Counted from the first letter of the stretch, positions 8,327 through 17,491 are shown. The stretch: 64,000 bases of DNA from Streptomonospora salina (GCF_014204715.1 NZ_JACHLY010000001.1:3184501-3248500); one strand, 5' to 3'. The notes: generated by a model from the letters alone, not told the origin. Numbers and translations: made by a program.

Positions 8327-10264
8327 TCAGTCGATCGTGCGGTGGACGTCGGCCTTCGCCGACGGGCCGGGTCGGGCCGGGGCGATGAGCGGGCCGGGCG
8401 CGGAGGGATCGACGATGCCCTCCTCCAGCCACGTGTAGTGGTCGTCCAGCACGCGGCGGCTGAGCTTGCCGTCGATGTCGTCGGTGTTGTCCCACAGTGC
8501 GGTGAACAGCGCGTCGACCCGCAGCCGCGACTGGCGGCAGAACGCGTCGGCGAGCTCGTAGGCGCTGCGGCCGCGGTCGGGGTCCTGCTCGCGGTCGCTG
8601 CGGGCGCGCACCGCCACGGCGCTCATCGCGAACAGTTCGGCGCCGATGTCGACCACGCGCGCGAGGAAGCCCTGCTTGTTCTCCAGCTTGCCCTGCCAGC
8701 GCGACATCGCGTAGAAGGTCGAGCGCGCCAGCTTGCGTGACGCGCGCTCGACGTAGCGCAGATGCCCGGCCAGCGGACCGAACTCGCCGAAGGAGCCCGG
8801 GCGCTGCCCCTCGCCGACCGCCAGGGTGGGCAGCCAGGTGGCGTAGAACCCGGTCGCTTTGGCGAACGCCCGCGCCTTGGCCCGGGCGTCGGCCTCGGGG
8901 TCGATGATGTCGCCGGCCACCGACAGGTGGGCGTCGACCGCTTCGCGGGCGATGAGCAGGTGCATGATCTCCGTGGAGCCCTCGAAGATCCGGTTGATGC
9001 GCAGGTCGCGCAGCGTCTGCTCGGCGGGGACGCCGCGTTCGCCGCGGGCGGCCAGCGACGCCGCGGTCTCGTAGCCCCGACCGCCGCGCAGTTGCACGAG
9101 TTCGTCGGCGACCTGCGATGCCATTTCGGAGCACCACAGTTTGGCGACGGCGGCCTCGATGCGGATGTCGTTGCGCTCGTCGTCGGCGAACTGGCCGGCC
9201 AGGTCCAGCATGGCGGTCATGGCGTAGGTGGTGGCCGAGACGAACGCGACCTTCTTGGCCACTTCCTCGTGCTCGCCGACCGGCCGGCCCCATTGGACCC
9301 GCTCGCGCGCCCATTCGCGCGCGGCCTTCGTGCACCACTTGCCAGCGCCGACGCACATCGCGGGCAGCGACAGGCGGCCGGTGTTCAGCGTGGACAGTGC
9401 GATCTTGAGGCCCTTGCCCTCCGCGCCGATCCGGTTCTCGGCGGGCACGCGCACGCGGTGGAACCGGGTCACGCCGTTCTCCAAACCGCGCAGGCCCATG
9501 AACGTGTTGCGGTTCTCGACGGTGATGCCTTCGGAGCCGCTTTCGACGACGAAGGCGGAGACGCCGCCGCGGTGCCCGTCCGTTTCGGGTACCCGTGCCA
9601 TGACCACCATCAGGTCGGCGACCACGCCGTTGGTCGTCCACAGTTTCACGCCGTCGAGCAGGTAAGCGGAGCCGTCCTCGACCGGTGTCGCGGTGGCGTG
9701 CAGCCGCGCCGGATCGCTGCCGACGTCGGGCTCGGTGAGCAGGAACGCGCTGATGTCCGTCGTGGCGCAGCGGGGCAGGAAGGCGCGTTTCTGCGCCTCG
9801 GAGCCGAACATCCGCAGCGGCTGGGGGACGCCGATGGACTGGTGTGCCGACAGCAGGGCACCGATGGCGGGGCAGACCGAGCCGACGAGGGTGAGGGCCC
9901 GGTTGTAGTAGAGCTGGCTGAGCCCCAGTCCGCCATAGGCCCGCGGGATCTTCATGCCCAGCGCCCCCAGCTCCTTGAGGCCGCGCACGACCTCGTCGGG
10001 GATGCGGTCCTCGCGTTCGATGCGGTGGGCGTCGATCGTGGAGCAGAAGTCGCGCAGCCGGGCCAGGAACTCCTCGCCCTCCTGTACCGATTCGGACGAG
10101 GGGAGCGGGTAGGGGTGGATCAGGTCCATGCGTAGCCGGCCCAGGTAGAGCTCTTTGCCGAAGCTGGGCTTGCGCCATTCGGTGTCGCGGGCGGCCTCGG
10201 CCACGGCTCGGGCCTGCCGCCCGTCGACGTGCTCGGCAGCGGTATCGCGGTTCACCGCGGTCAT
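8327..10264 (-). CDS. Acyl-CoA dehydrogenase, long form with C-terminal extension
   Basis: A 645-residue acyl-CoA dehydrogenase with the usual catalytic core (about residues 80-450), including [32 protein letters not shown] and the C-terminal signature [13 protein letters not shown]. The Glu in FEGST occupies the catalytic-base position. An alpha-helical extension of about 190 residues follows. This layout resembles the VLCAD/ACAD9 group and the long FadE proteins of actinobacteria, suggesting long-chain or branched substrates. The ATG at 10264 follows GAGGTGATCC. An inverted repeat 63 bases upstream (10327) may be its operator and differs from the CCGAA element of the other fatty-acid genes here. 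The gene appears to be transcribed alone. Confidence 0.88.
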   Translation of the reverse strand: MTAVNRDTAAEHVDGRQARAVAEAARDTEWRKPSFGKELYLGRLRMDLIHPYPLPSSESVQEGEEFLARLRDFCSTIDAHRIEREDRIPDEVVRGLKELGALGMKIPRAYGGLGLSQLYYNRALTLVGSVCPAIGALLSAHQSIGVPQPLRMFGSEAQKRAFLPRCATTDISAFLLTEPDVGSDPARLHATATPVEDGSAYLLDGVKLWTTNGVVADLMVVMARVPETDGHRGGVSAFVVESGSEGITVENRNTFMGLRGLENGVTRFHRVRVPAENRIGAEGKGLKIALSTLNTGRLSLPAMCVGAGKWCTKAAREWARERVQWGRPVGEHEEVAKKVAFVSATTYAMTAMLDLAGQFADDERNDIRIEAAVAKLWCSEMASQVADELVQLRGGRGYETAASLAARGERGVPAEQTLRDLRINRIFEGSTEIMHLLIAREAVDAHLSVAGDIIDPEADARAKARAFAKATGFYATWLPTLAVGEGQRPGSFGEFGPLAGHLRYVERASRKLARSTFYAMSRWQGKLENKQGFLARVVDIGAELFAMSAVAVRARSDREQDPDRGRSAYELADAFCRQSRLRVDALFTALWDNTDDIDGKLSRRVLDDHYTWLEEGIVDPSAPGPLIAPARPGPSAKADVHRTID

Positions 10265-10326
10265 GTCGTCGGATCACCTCACCAGCACAGCGTGGCGCCA
10301 CGGTGACTGTGGCCTGCCTCACACTC

Positions 10327-10340
10327 CTACCCGTCGGTAG
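10327..10340. promoter_or_regulatory. Operator-like inverted repeat before the long acyl-CoA dehydrogenase
   Basis: Inverted repeat CTACC-CGTC-GGTAG, 63 bases upstream of the start of the gene at 8327-10264. Short inverted repeats of this form are common TetR-family sites in actinobacterial acyl-CoA genes. The assignment is by shape and position only. Confidence 0.35.
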
Positions 10341-10436
10341 ACGGGGTGAAGCATGGGACCGCGACCGGCGCCGCCGGCCCGCCGCACCCGGCAGCCAGCA
10401 GGGCGCTACCTCCAAGCCCGGTCCTTCAGGTCCGGG

Positions 10437-11843
10437 TCACGTTGACGACGCGGCATGCAGCGGGATCCGCACCGTGACCGTGGTGCCTTCCCCCGGCGTC
10501 GAGTCCAGGTCGACCCCGCCGCCGTGCGCGTCGGCGATGGCGTGCACGATCGACAGGCCCAGTCCGCTGCCGCTGCCCGGCGTGCGGTTGCTGCGGTAGA
10601 AGCGGTCGAAGGCGCGCCCCAGGTCCTCGGTCACCATTCCCGGACCGCGGTCGGCGACCTCCAGCACGGCGGTCTCGCCTTCCGAACGCAACCGGACGAC
10701 CACCGGTGTTTCCTCGTGGGTGTGCTCGCGGACGTTGGCCAGGAGGTTGGCCAGGATCTGGCGCAACCGGGCTTCGTCGGCGTCGCACCACAGTTCCCCG
10801 GGCGCCTCCAGCGTGATCTCGCGTCCGGGCTCCAGGGCACGCGCGTCGCGCACGACTTCGCCGGCGAGCACGGTCAGGTCGGTCTCGCTGCGCTGCAGCG
10901 CGCCCGTGCGGTCCAGGCGCGCCAGCTCCAGCAGTTCGGCGACCAGTCGGCTCATGCGCCGGGACTCGTTCTCGACGCGTTCCATCGCCCCCGGCATCTC
11001 GCCGTCGGGGATGGCGCCCTGCCGGTACAGCTCGGCGTAGCCGCGGATGGTGGTCAGTGGAGTGCGCAGCTCATGCGAAGCGTCGGCGGCGAAGGACCGC
11101 ACCCGCTCCTCCGACGCGCGCTGGGCGGCGAAGGAGTCCTCGATGCGCTGGAGCATGGTGTTGATGGCCGCCGCCAGCCGCCCGGCCTCGCTGTGCGAAC
11201 CCGGCCCCGGCATCCGCACCGACATGTCCGAGCCCACGCTGATGCGGTTGGCGGTGGTGGCCATGGCGTCCAGTGGCTGCAAGCCGCGCCCGATCAGCCA
11301 GCGGCCCGCCAGCGTCAGCCCGGCCAGCAGCAGGCCCGCGGTGATCGTCTGGGTCACCACCAGCCGCCAGGGGTACTGCTCCCGGTCGCCGGTGGGCACG
11401 CCCGCCACCATGATCGTGTCCGGGCGCAGCCGCACCGTCGCGCGGTAGGGCGCGACGTCGGGGGCGACGCCGTCCAGTTCGAAGATCTCGCCCGTCGCGC
11501 CGTAGTCGCGCCAGGTGCCGCTCCGGATGGTGCGGATGCGGTCCAGCACCACGTCCTCGCGGTAGCTGTCGCCGTAGACCTGGGTGATCTCGCCGGTGTC
11601 GTCGTCCAGCAGGACCACGAAGTACGGCGACGGGCTGGGCGCGTCCACGCCGGCGGGAGGGGTGTCGTTGTCCAGCCGCACCATCGCCCGCTCGGCCGTG
11701 AGCTGGAGCTGGGCGTCGATGCGTTCGGTGATGAAGCTGCGCAGGGTCAGAAACCCCACGACACAGGTCACCAGCAGCCCGGTACCGGTCACCGCGAGCA
11801 GTCCCACCAGCAGGCGCCGACGCAGTCCTCCGCGGTTGTTCAT
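10437..11843 (-). CDS. Sensor histidine kinase (OmpR-family partner)
   Basis: A 468-residue membrane kinase. It has an N-terminal helix (LLVGLLAVTGTGLLVTCVVGFLTL), an extracellular sensor region of about 130 residues, a second membrane helix (TITAGLLLAGLTLAGRWL), a HAMP linker, a HisKA domain with the phospho-accepting His in [10 protein letters not shown], and a HATPase domain with N-box LLANVREH and G-box GSGSGLGLSIV. Its ATG directly follows the TAG stop of the response regulator gene with no intervening base, so the two are translationally coupled. The arrangement and sequence resemble the TcrX/TcrY and CutR/CutS types. The signal is unknown. Confidence 0.88.
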   Translation of the reverse strand: MNNRGGLRRRLLVGLLAVTGTGLLVTCVVGFLTLRSFITERIDAQLQLTAERAMVRLDNDTPPAGVDAPSPSPYFVVLLDDDTGEITQVYGDSYREDVVLDRIRTIRSGTWRDYGATGEIFELDGVAPDVAPYRATVRLRPDTIMVAGVPTGDREQYPWRLVVTQTITAGLLLAGLTLAGRWLIGRGLQPLDAMATTANRISVGSDMSVRMPGPGSHSEAGRLAAAINTMLQRIEDSFAAQRASEERVRSFAADASHELRTPLTTIRGYAELYRQGAIPDGEMPGAMERVENESRRMSRLVAELLELARLDRTGALQRSETDLTVLAGEVVRDARALEPGREITLEAPGELWCDADEARLRQILANLLANVREHTHEETPVVVRLRSEGETAVLEVADRGPGMVTEDLGRAFDRFYRSNRTPGSGSGLGLSIVHAIADAHGGGVDLDSTPGEGTTVTVRIPLHAASST

Positions 11844-12566
11844 CTAGGCGCTGTCCGGGATGCGCAGGGCGTAGCCCACGCCGCGCTGGGTGTGGATGAG
11901 CGCGGGCCCGAGCGGGTCGAGCTTGCGGCGCAGGTAGCTGACATAGGTCTCCACGATCTGGGACTGCCCCTCGTAGTCCCAGCCCCACACGTTCTCCAGT
12001 AGCTGCGCCCGGCTCAGCACCCGGCCGGCGTTGGTCATCAAGTAGGCGAGCAGGCGGAACTCGGTGGGCGACAGCTCGATGGGCACACCGGCCCGCCGCA
12101 CGCTCCAGGTGCGCTCGTTGAGTTCCAGGTCGTCGACCCGCAGCAGGCCCTCGTCGTTGCGGTCGGCGTCGCCGCCGTCGTCGCGGCGGGCGCGCCGCAG
12201 TAGCGCGTGCACGCGTGCCACGAGCGCTTCGACGGAGAACGGTTTGGTGACGTAGTCGTCGCCGCCCAGGGACAGCCCGGTGACGGTGTCGGAGGGCGTG
12301 TCGCGCGCCGTGAGGTAGATGACCGGGACTTCGTCGCCGGCGTCGCGCAGCTGCCGGCACACCTCGAATCCGCCGACGTCGGGTAGCAGGACGTCGAGCA
12401 CGATGAGGTCGGGACGCTGCTCGTGTGCCTTGGCCAGGCACCCGCCACCGGTTTCGGCGGTATCCACGCTGAAACCGTGGAAGCGCAGCGCCGCCTGTAC
12501 CAGGTCGCGGATGTTCGGCTCGTCGTCGACTACCAGGACGTGCGAGCGGGTCGCGGTCTCGCGCAT
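11844..12566 (-). CDS. OmpR-family response regulator
   Basis: A 240-residue regulator with a receiver domain (VLVVDDEPNIRDLV; phospho-acceptor Asp in LIVLDVLLPD; KPF switch lysine) and a C-terminal winged helix ending VETYVSYLRRKLD, then THRGVGY-like residues (IHTQRGVGYAL). It is the cognate of the kinase at 10437, which begins at the base after its stop. The ATG complementary to 12564-12566 follows AGAGGTGGAATGC. About 100 bases upstream lies the palindromic repeat at 12668-12732, which could affect this promoter and that of the divergent exonuclease gene. Confidence 0.9.
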   Translation of the reverse strand: MRETATRSHVLVVDDEPNIRDLVQAALRFHGFSVDTAETGGGCLAKAHEQRPDLIVLDVLLPDVGGFEVCRQLRDAGDEVPVIYLTARDTPSDTVTGLSLGGDDYVTKPFSVEALVARVHALLRRARRDDGGDADRNDEGLLRVDDLELNERTWSVRRAGVPIELSPTEFRLLAYLMTNAGRVLSRAQLLENVWGWDYEGQSQIVETYVSYLRRKLDPLGPALIHTQRGVGYALRIPDSA

Positions 12567-12667
12567 GCATTCCACCTCTGAGCGGTTCCGGAGCGGCCTC
12601 CGGCCTGGCCTTCCATGATGCCGCAGCCGGGGGCGGCAGGGCGCACGCCGGCGGATGTTCGGGAATC

Positions 12668-12732
12668 GCGCCGATCTTGTAGCTACGGTCACGGGAAACC
12701 GGTTTCTTTGACGGTAGCTACAAGATCGGCGC
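12668..12732. repeat. Dispersed 65-bp palindromic element, copy 1
   Basis: Perfect 19-bp arms (12668-12686 and 12714-12732, outer sequence GCGCCGATCTTGTAGCTAC) enclose 27 bases. Those bases contain the further palindrome GAAACCGGTTTC, so nearly the whole element can fold. A copy lies at 39516-39576 in the opposite orientation, with 59 of 61 positions identical. Copy 1 lies between divergent genes, and its right arm reaches the expected -35 region of the exonuclease III promoter. It resembles a REP or small non-autonomous element; I know of no named family with this sequence. Confidence 0.8.
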
Positions 12733-12752
12733 CCGACACACGGAATCAGCGC

Positions 12753-12758
12753 TAGCCT
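12753..12758 (+). promoter_or_regulatory. -10 element of the exonuclease III gene
   Basis: TAGCCT lies 6 bases before the GTG at 12765, and there is no SD. This spacing predicts a transcript that starts at or next to the start codon (leaderless). The -35 region would fall at the right end of the palindromic element. Confidence 0.45.
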
Positions 12759-12764
12759 GGCGGG

Positions 12765-13562
12765 GTGCGAATCGCGACGTGGAATGTCAACAGTGTCCGG
12801 GCGCGCGGCGAGCGGATCGCGGCGTGGCTGCAGCGCGGCGACATCGATGTCGCCGCCGTGCAGGAGACCAAGTGCCGCGACGACCAGTTCCCCACCGAGA
12901 TCTTCACCGATCTCGGCTACGAGGTCGCCCACTACGGGCTCTCGCAGTGGAACGGCGTCGCCGTCCTCTCCCGCGTGGGGATCGAGGACGTGCAGACCGG
13001 CTTCCCGGGCCAGCCCGGCTGGGGCGAGACCGAGGCCCCCGAAGCCCGTGCGCTGGGTGCCACCTGCGGCGGCGTGCGGGTGTGGAGCCTGTACGTGCCC
13101 AACGGCCGCGAGGTCGACGATCCGCACTACGACTACAAACTGCGGTGGCTGGAGGCGCTGCGCTCCTACGGCGCCGAGCTCTTGGCCGAGGACCCGCGGA
13201 CGCAGCTCGCGCTGTGCGGCGACTTCAACGTGGCCCCGCAGGACGACGACGTGTGGGACATGGCCGAGTTCGAGGGCAAGACGCACGTGACCGAACCCGA
13301 GCGCGACGCGTTCGCCCGCCTCGTCGACTCCGGGTTCGCCGAGGTCGTGCGCCCCTACACCCCCGGACCGGGGGTGTACACCTTCTGGGACTACAAGCAG
13401 CTGTCGTTCCCCAAGCGCAAGGGCATGCGCATCGACTTCGTGCTGGTCTCGCCGGCGCTGTCCGAACGCGTGTCCGGGGCGGTCATCGACCGCGAGGAGC
13501 GCAAGGGCAAGGGCGCATCCGACCACGCCCCGGTCATGGTGGACCTCGACGGCGGCGCCTGA
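12765..13562 (+). CDS. xthA: Exodeoxyribonuclease III (AP endonuclease)
   Basis: A 265-residue enzyme of the exonuclease III family in the EEP superfamily, acting at abasic sites in base-excision repair. Visible signatures are TWNVNSVRAR at the N-terminus, AVQETKC (catalytic Glu), LYVPNGR, CGDFNVAP and the C-terminal SDHAPV (catalytic Asp-His). The length is typical. The GTG at 12765 is the natural start because the family motif (M)RIATWNVNS begins there; it has no SD and is predicted leaderless. The gene is divergent from the two-component pair and separated from it by the palindromic repeat. Confidence 0.95.
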   Translation: MRIATWNVNSVRARGERIAAWLQRGDIDVAAVQETKCRDDQFPTEIFTDLGYEVAHYGLSQWNGVAVLSRVGIEDVQTGFPGQPGWGETEAPEARALGATCGGVRVWSLYVPNGREVDDPHYDYKLRWLEALRSYGAELLAEDPRTQLALCGDFNVAPQDDDVWDMAEFEGKTHVTEPERDAFARLVDSGFAEVVRPYTPGPGVYTFWDYKQLSFPKRKGMRIDFVLVSPALSERVSGAVIDREERKGKGASDHAPVMVDLDGGA

Positions 13563-13742
13563 GGGGCCGCCGAAAACGATCTCGGCGTCTCCACCGTTCT
13601 CCGGCGCGCTGCGCCGGTGAAAACCCGCGCTCGGCGGGACCGGGCCGGGCGGCGGCCCCCTGCGGCACCCGCATACCCGACGGGTTCCGAGCCGCGCCGG
13701 CGGACACGACCGGGGTCCGCGGCCGGCCGGTAGGGTCGGGGC

Positions 13743-14666
13743 GTGAGTTCGACCACCACTCCCTCGCACCGGCCGCGCATCGCGGTCTTCGGCAGCGTCA
13801 ACATGGACCTCGTCGCCTACGTGGACACCGCTCCGGGCAGGGGCGAAACCGTCACCGGAACCCGGTTCCGCCAGGTTCCCGGCGGCAAGGGGGCCAATCA
13901 GGCGGTGGCGGCGGCCCGCGCCGGCGCCGCCGCCGCGTTCTTGGGCGCCGTCGGCGAGGACGCGTTCGGCACCCAGTTGCGCACCAACCTCGTCGGCTGC
14001 GGTGTCGGGGTCGCCGGGCTGCACACCCGGGGCGCGGCCTCGGGAACCGCCCACATCGTCGTGGAGTCCGACGGCGCCAACTCCATCATCGTGGTCCCCG
14101 GAGCCAACGCCGAGGTCACCGGCCTGCGCACGGGTGACCGGGAACTGATCGCGGGCAGCGCGGCCCTGCTGCTGCAGCTCGAACTGCCGATGGACGCCGT
14201 CGTCGCCGCAGCACGCGCCGGACGCGCCGCGGGGGTGCCGACCGTGCTGACCCCGGCGCCGGCCCGTGAGCTGCCCGCCGAGCTGCTGGAACAGGTCGAT
14301 CTGCTGGTCCCCAACCAGCACGAGGCGGCGAAGATCACCGGTGAGACCGACCCGCGTGCCGCGCTGGCCGCCCTGCTGCGCACCGTCCCGGAAGCCATCG
14401 TCACCCTCGGCGGCGACGGCTCCCTGTACGGCGCGCGCGGCGGCGATCCGGTCCACGTGCCGGCCCGCGCGGCGACGCCGGTCGATACCACCGCCGCCGG
14501 CGACACGTTCTGCGGGGCGTTCGCCGTCGCCCGGGCGGAGGAGCGCTCTCCCGAGGAGTGCCTGCGTTTCGCGGCGGCGGCCGCCGCCGTCTCCGTCGGG
14601 CGGCACGGTGCCGCACCCTCCATGCCGGAGCGCGCCGAGATCGAAGAGCTGTTGGCTCGGGGCTGA
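13743..14666 (+). CDS. rbsK: Ribokinase (PfkB family)
   Basis: A 307-residue sugar kinase that phosphorylates ribose to ribose 5-phosphate. Both PfkB signatures are present: GGKGANQAVAAARAG (about residues 40-55) and DTTAAGDTFCGAFAVA, with the catalytic Asp in AGD. VFGSVNMDLV at the N-terminus is characteristic of ribokinase rather than fructokinase. The GTG at 13743 has a -10-like TAGGGT 6 bases before it and no SD, so a leaderless transcript is likely. There is no ribose transporter next to it. Specificity for ribose is inferred from similarity. Confidence 0.88.
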   Translation: MSSTTTPSHRPRIAVFGSVNMDLVAYVDTAPGRGETVTGTRFRQVPGGKGANQAVAAARAGAAAAFLGAVGEDAFGTQLRTNLVGCGVGVAGLHTRGAASGTAHIVVESDGANSIIVVPGANAEVTGLRTGDRELIAGSAALLLQLELPMDAVVAAARAGRAAGVPTVLTPAPARELPAELLEQVDLLVPNQHEAAKITGETDPRAALAALLRTVPEAIVTLGGDGSLYGARGGDPVHVPARAATPVDTTAAGDTFCGAFAVARAEERSPEECLRFAAAAAAVSVGRHGAAPSMPERAEIEELLARG

Positions 14667-14878
14667 GCCGGAAGCCCCGGACCCGGCTTGCGCGCGGCCG
14701 CGCGCGGCACGAGGCGGGATCCGGGCTCCGTCGGCGCGGCGCTGCGCCGGCAGGTGCGCCGGCGCCGTGCGCCTGCGTCCTCAGGACCGTGCGTCCCCGT
14801 CCGCCGTGCCGGGGCCGCGGGGTGCGCCGAGCGGCGGTCCGGGGGGCGAGAGGAGCCCGTGCGGACCGGGGCGCCGCG

Positions 14879-15496
14879 TCAGGCGACGTGGCCGATCTGG
14901 CGCAGGAAGTGGATGGGGTCGGTGTCCTGGACGCGGAGTTCCAGGACGATGTCGATGGTATCGCCGACCAGGCGGCCGCCCCAGGGCAGCGGCCCGCCGT
15001 CGCCCATGCCGAAGTCGGACAGGCGGACCTGGGTGTTGCCGGCGAAGAAGTGGCCGTACGTGGTGTCCGGGTCGGCGTAGTCGGGGGCTTCCCCCGCCCA
15101 CTGGCACTCCAGGGTGATCGGCTGCGTGGTGCCGTGGATCGTGAGGTCTCCGTGCAGGAAGAAGGTGCGCTTCTGCCGGGAGCGCTCCTCGATCCGGGTG
15201 CTGGCGAACCGGATCTCCGGGTGGGTCTCCACGTCGAGGAAGTCCGGCGAGCGCAGGTGGTCGTCGCGCGCCTGCACGCCGGTGTTGACCGAGGCGGCGC
15301 GGATGCTGACGTCGACCTTGGAGCTCATGGGGTCCTCGGCCACCATGACCGCGCCCTTGGCGTCGCTGAACGTTCCCTGTACCCGTCCGAAGTGCAGGTA
15401 CCGGGCGACGAAGATGAGGCAGGAATGGATGGGATCCAGGTGCCAATGGCCCGGTGCGGGACCGAAGTCGTAGCCCTCAGGCGGGAGTGGGTTCAT
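14879..15496 (-). CDS. YceI-family protein
   Basis: A 205-residue protein of the YceI lipocalin-like family, which binds long isoprenoid or fatty ligands. Typical segments are WHLDPIHSCLIFVARYLHFGRVQGTF at the N-terminus (family pattern W-x-D-x-x-H-S), VDVSIRAASVNTG, DDHLRSPDFLDVETHPEI and LHGDLTIHGTTQPITLE. No signal peptide is visible, so the protein is probably cytoplasmic, as for many actinobacterial members. The ATG follows GAGGGGAAAACAGAC. It is convergent with ribokinase, with 212 bases between them in which I see nothing specific. Its physiological ligand is unknown. Confidence 0.88.
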   Translation of the reverse strand: MNPLPPEGYDFGPAPGHWHLDPIHSCLIFVARYLHFGRVQGTFSDAKGAVMVAEDPMSSKVDVSIRAASVNTGVQARDDHLRSPDFLDVETHPEIRFASTRIEERSRQKRTFFLHGDLTIHGTTQPITLECQWAGEAPDYADPDTTYGHFFAGNTQVRLSDFGMGDGGPLPWGGRLVGDTIDIVLELRVQDTDPIHFLRQIGHVA

Positions 15497-15831
15497 GTCT
15501 GTTTTCCCCTCGTTTGTTCTCTCTCAGGCTAATATCCCGTTTCAATGTCGGACTGCACCGCTCCTCGGGTCGCGTGGCAGGGGTCCCGCGGCCGGTTCAC
15601 GGCACAGGTGCGGCGCCCATTCGCCGGTCCGGGACGATCAAGGGATATCGGCACCCGGTGAAAGGCCGCTTTCGGTCCTCTTTCACATGGTCCGTTGTCG
15701 TATGACTCACACATCGCGCCCGCACGTGCAGCGGCGGTGGTCCCGCGGATCCCGCGGCTCGCGGACTGGCCGGATCCGGGCCTATCGTCCCCGTAGGGTG
15801 GCGATGTCCGCGCTGTACTCTTGTGGAGCGT
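15497..15831. other. Divergent intergenic region, 335 bases
   Basis: It holds the 5' region of the yceI-type gene and the promoter of the first surface-protein paralog. No credible ORF is seen. The only clear element is the -10-like TACTCT at 15816. Confidence 0.5.
15816..15821 (+). promoter_or_regulatory. -10 element of surface-protein paralog 1
   Basis: TACTCT in the context TGTACTCT, exactly 10 bases before the ATG at 15832. The same arrangement (TGTACCCT, 10 bases, start codon) occurs in front of the second paralog at 16636. The conserved surroundings suggest a duplicated promoter with a very short or absent leader. Confidence 0.5.
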
Positions 15832-16530
15832 ATGCGCCGTGGATCCCCTGCACACTATGGAACCGGCGCCGGTGCGCCCATCCCCGACACGTCAGCGATC
15901 CGTATGAGTAGCGACACCCGAGACGCCGAGCCCGTCCCGACCCGGACCGTCAGGCGCCGGCAGGAGCGGCGCCGCAGGCGCCTGCTGCTTGCGGCGGGCA
16001 CTCTTGCGGCGGGTCTGGCCTTCGGCGGCGTGTTCGCCGTGATCCTTTCGCTCAGCGGCGAAGGCACCGAGATCGGCGTGGACGAGCCGCCGCCCCCCGA
16101 CGACACGAGCGCCGGCCCGACCGAGGCCCCGGTCGTCGACGGCGAGCAGCAGACCACGGCCGAAGCGACCGCGCCGGCGGCGGAACCCGAGCCGGCGCAG
16201 GAGGAGCAGGACGAGAGCGGCGACGCGGCCGGTGCGGATCCCGGCGGCGGCGCGGAATCCGGGGATACCCGGGAGCGGCCGGACTCCGGCGACGGCGACG
16301 GGACCGCCGGCGACCGTCCCGCCGGCGACGGGTCCGACGATGACGGGTCCGGTCAGGGCCGCCCGCCGTGGCGCGACGACGCCGACGGCGACCGCGACCG
16401 CGACCGCGACCGCGACCGCGACCGTGGCCGTGATCGCCCGTACGCGACCGGTTCGCCGGAGAGCGGCGACTACGACTACGGCGACTACGACTACGGGGAT
16501 GACGACTACGGCGACCGCTACGGCGGATGA
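15832..16530 (+). CDS. Membrane-anchored acidic/low-complexity protein, paralog 1
   Basis: A 232-residue protein with a basic cytoplasmic N-terminus (TRTVRRRQERRRRRLLL), one membrane helix (about residues 48-70), then an extracellular region rich in Pro, Glu, Asp and Gly. It ends in a DR-rich run (encoded partly by a 6-base repeat) and Tyr/Asp/Gly repeats of the form DYDYGD. The N-terminal 50 residues match the next gene (16652-17491) almost without gaps. That match begins at the ATG at 15832, not at the internal ATG at 15904, which supports the upstream start. Unlike the paralog it has no cellulose-binding-like domain. Function unknown; a wall-associated or matrix-binding role is possible. 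Confidence 0.6.
   Translation: MRRGSPAHYGTGAGAPIPDTSAIRMSSDTRDAEPVPTRTVRRRQERRRRRLLLAAGTLAAGLAFGGVFAVILSLSGEGTEIGVDEPPPPDDTSAGPTEAPVVDGEQQTTAEATAPAAEPEPAQEEQDESGDAAGADPGGGAESGDTRERPDSGDGDGTAGDRPAGDGSDDDGSGQGRPPWRDDADGDRDRDRDRDRDRGRDRPYATGSPESGDYDYGDYDYGDDDYGDRYGG
16390..16419 (+). repeat. Hexanucleotide tandem repeat (GACCGC)
   Basis: Four copies of GACCGC plus one GACCGT encode the Asp-Arg run of the protein at 15832-16530. A unit of 6 bases keeps the frame when copies are gained or lost, so the length of the run could vary between strains. Confidence 0.7.
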
Positions 16531-16635
16531 CGCCTACGGCGGCCGGAGCGGAGACCGCCTCCGGCCGCCCCGTTCGCCGAGGCCGTGGCCGGATCCGGAA
16601 GAATCGCCCCGCCTTCGCGTGGAATGAGCACGTTG

Positions 16636-16641
16636 TACCCT
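16636..16641 (+). promoter_or_regulatory. -10 element of surface-protein paralog 2
   Basis: TACCCT in the context CGTTGTACCCTGA, 10 bases before the GTG at 16652. This is the same spacing as at paralog 1. A similar CGTTGTAACCTGA occurs at 38597-38609, upstream of the surface protein at 38744. Confidence 0.5.
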
Positions 16642-16651
16642 GATCTGGCCT

Positions 16652-17491
16652 GTGCGCCGCGGGGCCCCTGGACTCGGTGGAACCGGCGCCGGCGCGTCCG
16701 CCCCCGAGAACCCGGTGATCCGTATGAGCAGCGACCGTGGAGACGCCGAACCCGCCATCACGCGCACCGTTCGGCGCAGGAAGGAGCGCCGAAAGCGCCG
16801 CCTGCTGGCCGGCGGCGCCGCGGCCTCGGCCCTCGCCTGCGGCGCCGCGCTCATCATGGGCATGACGCTGAGCGGCGGCGACACCGAGGTGGACGTCGAC
16901 GACCCGCCCGCACCCGCGCGCTCCACCGGCGCGAGCCCCACCCCGGACCCCGTCGGCGACGGTGAGCAGCACTCCTCCGCCGAGGCGGCGGCTCCCGCCG
17001 CCACCCCCGAAACCCCTGCGCAAGCACCGCAGGACGACGGCGGCGGCGACGGCGGCGGCGAGGGCGACGACTCCGGATCGGGCGGCTCCGGCGGTGGCGG
17101 CTCCGGGGGCGGGGAGAACGGCGCGGGTGCATCCGGCGGATCCGGCGGATCCGGCACCGGGTCCGCCGGCGGCTCCGAACCGGAGGAGGACGGCGCGGGC
17201 TGCCAAGCCGGATACTCCGTCGTCGACGAGTGGCCCGGCGGCTTCCAGGCCGAGGTCTCGGTGAGCGCCGACGCGGCCATCAGCGGCTGGACGGTGACCG
17301 TCGAGTTCCCCGACGGCCAGGAGATCGACGAGTCGTGGAACGCCGAGGTCTCCGGCGGATCAGGCTCCTACACCGCGACCGGCGTCGGCCGCGACAGCTC
17401 GCTGGACGACGGCGAAAGCGCCGGATTCGGCATCATCGGCACACACGGCGGCGACAACGGCACGCCCGCGGTGAGCTGCTCCGCGAGCTGA
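16652..17491 (+). CDS. Membrane-anchored protein with C-terminal CBM2-like domain, paralog 2
   Basis: A 279-residue protein with a basic N-terminus, one membrane helix (about residues 48-68), a long Pro/Ala/Gly/Ser linker (about 75-180) and a C-terminal domain of about 100 residues that resembles carbohydrate-binding module family 2. Markers of that family are the cysteine at the domain start (GCQAGYSVVDEW), PGGFQAEVSVS, ISGWTVTVEF, SWNAEV, the fGIIG strand and a final PAVSCSAS with the partner cysteine. The aromatic residues Trp at 191 and in GWTV and SWNA are retained. No catalytic domain is attached. It probably displays a polysaccharide-binding module on the cell surface. It is a tandem duplicate of the preceding gene in its first 50 residues and promoter. 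Confidence 0.72.
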   Translation: MRRGAPGLGGTGAGASAPENPVIRMSSDRGDAEPAITRTVRRRKERRKRRLLAGGAAASALACGAALIMGMTLSGGDTEVDVDDPPAPARSTGASPTPDPVGDGEQHSSAEAAAPAATPETPAQAPQDDGGGDGGGEGDDSGSGGSGGGGSGGGENGAGASGGSGGSGTGSAGGSEPEEDGAGCQAGYSVVDEWPGGFQAEVSVSADAAISGWTVTVEFPDGQEIDESWNAEVSGGSGSYTATGVGRDSSLDDGESAGFGIIGTHGGDNGTPAVSCSAS

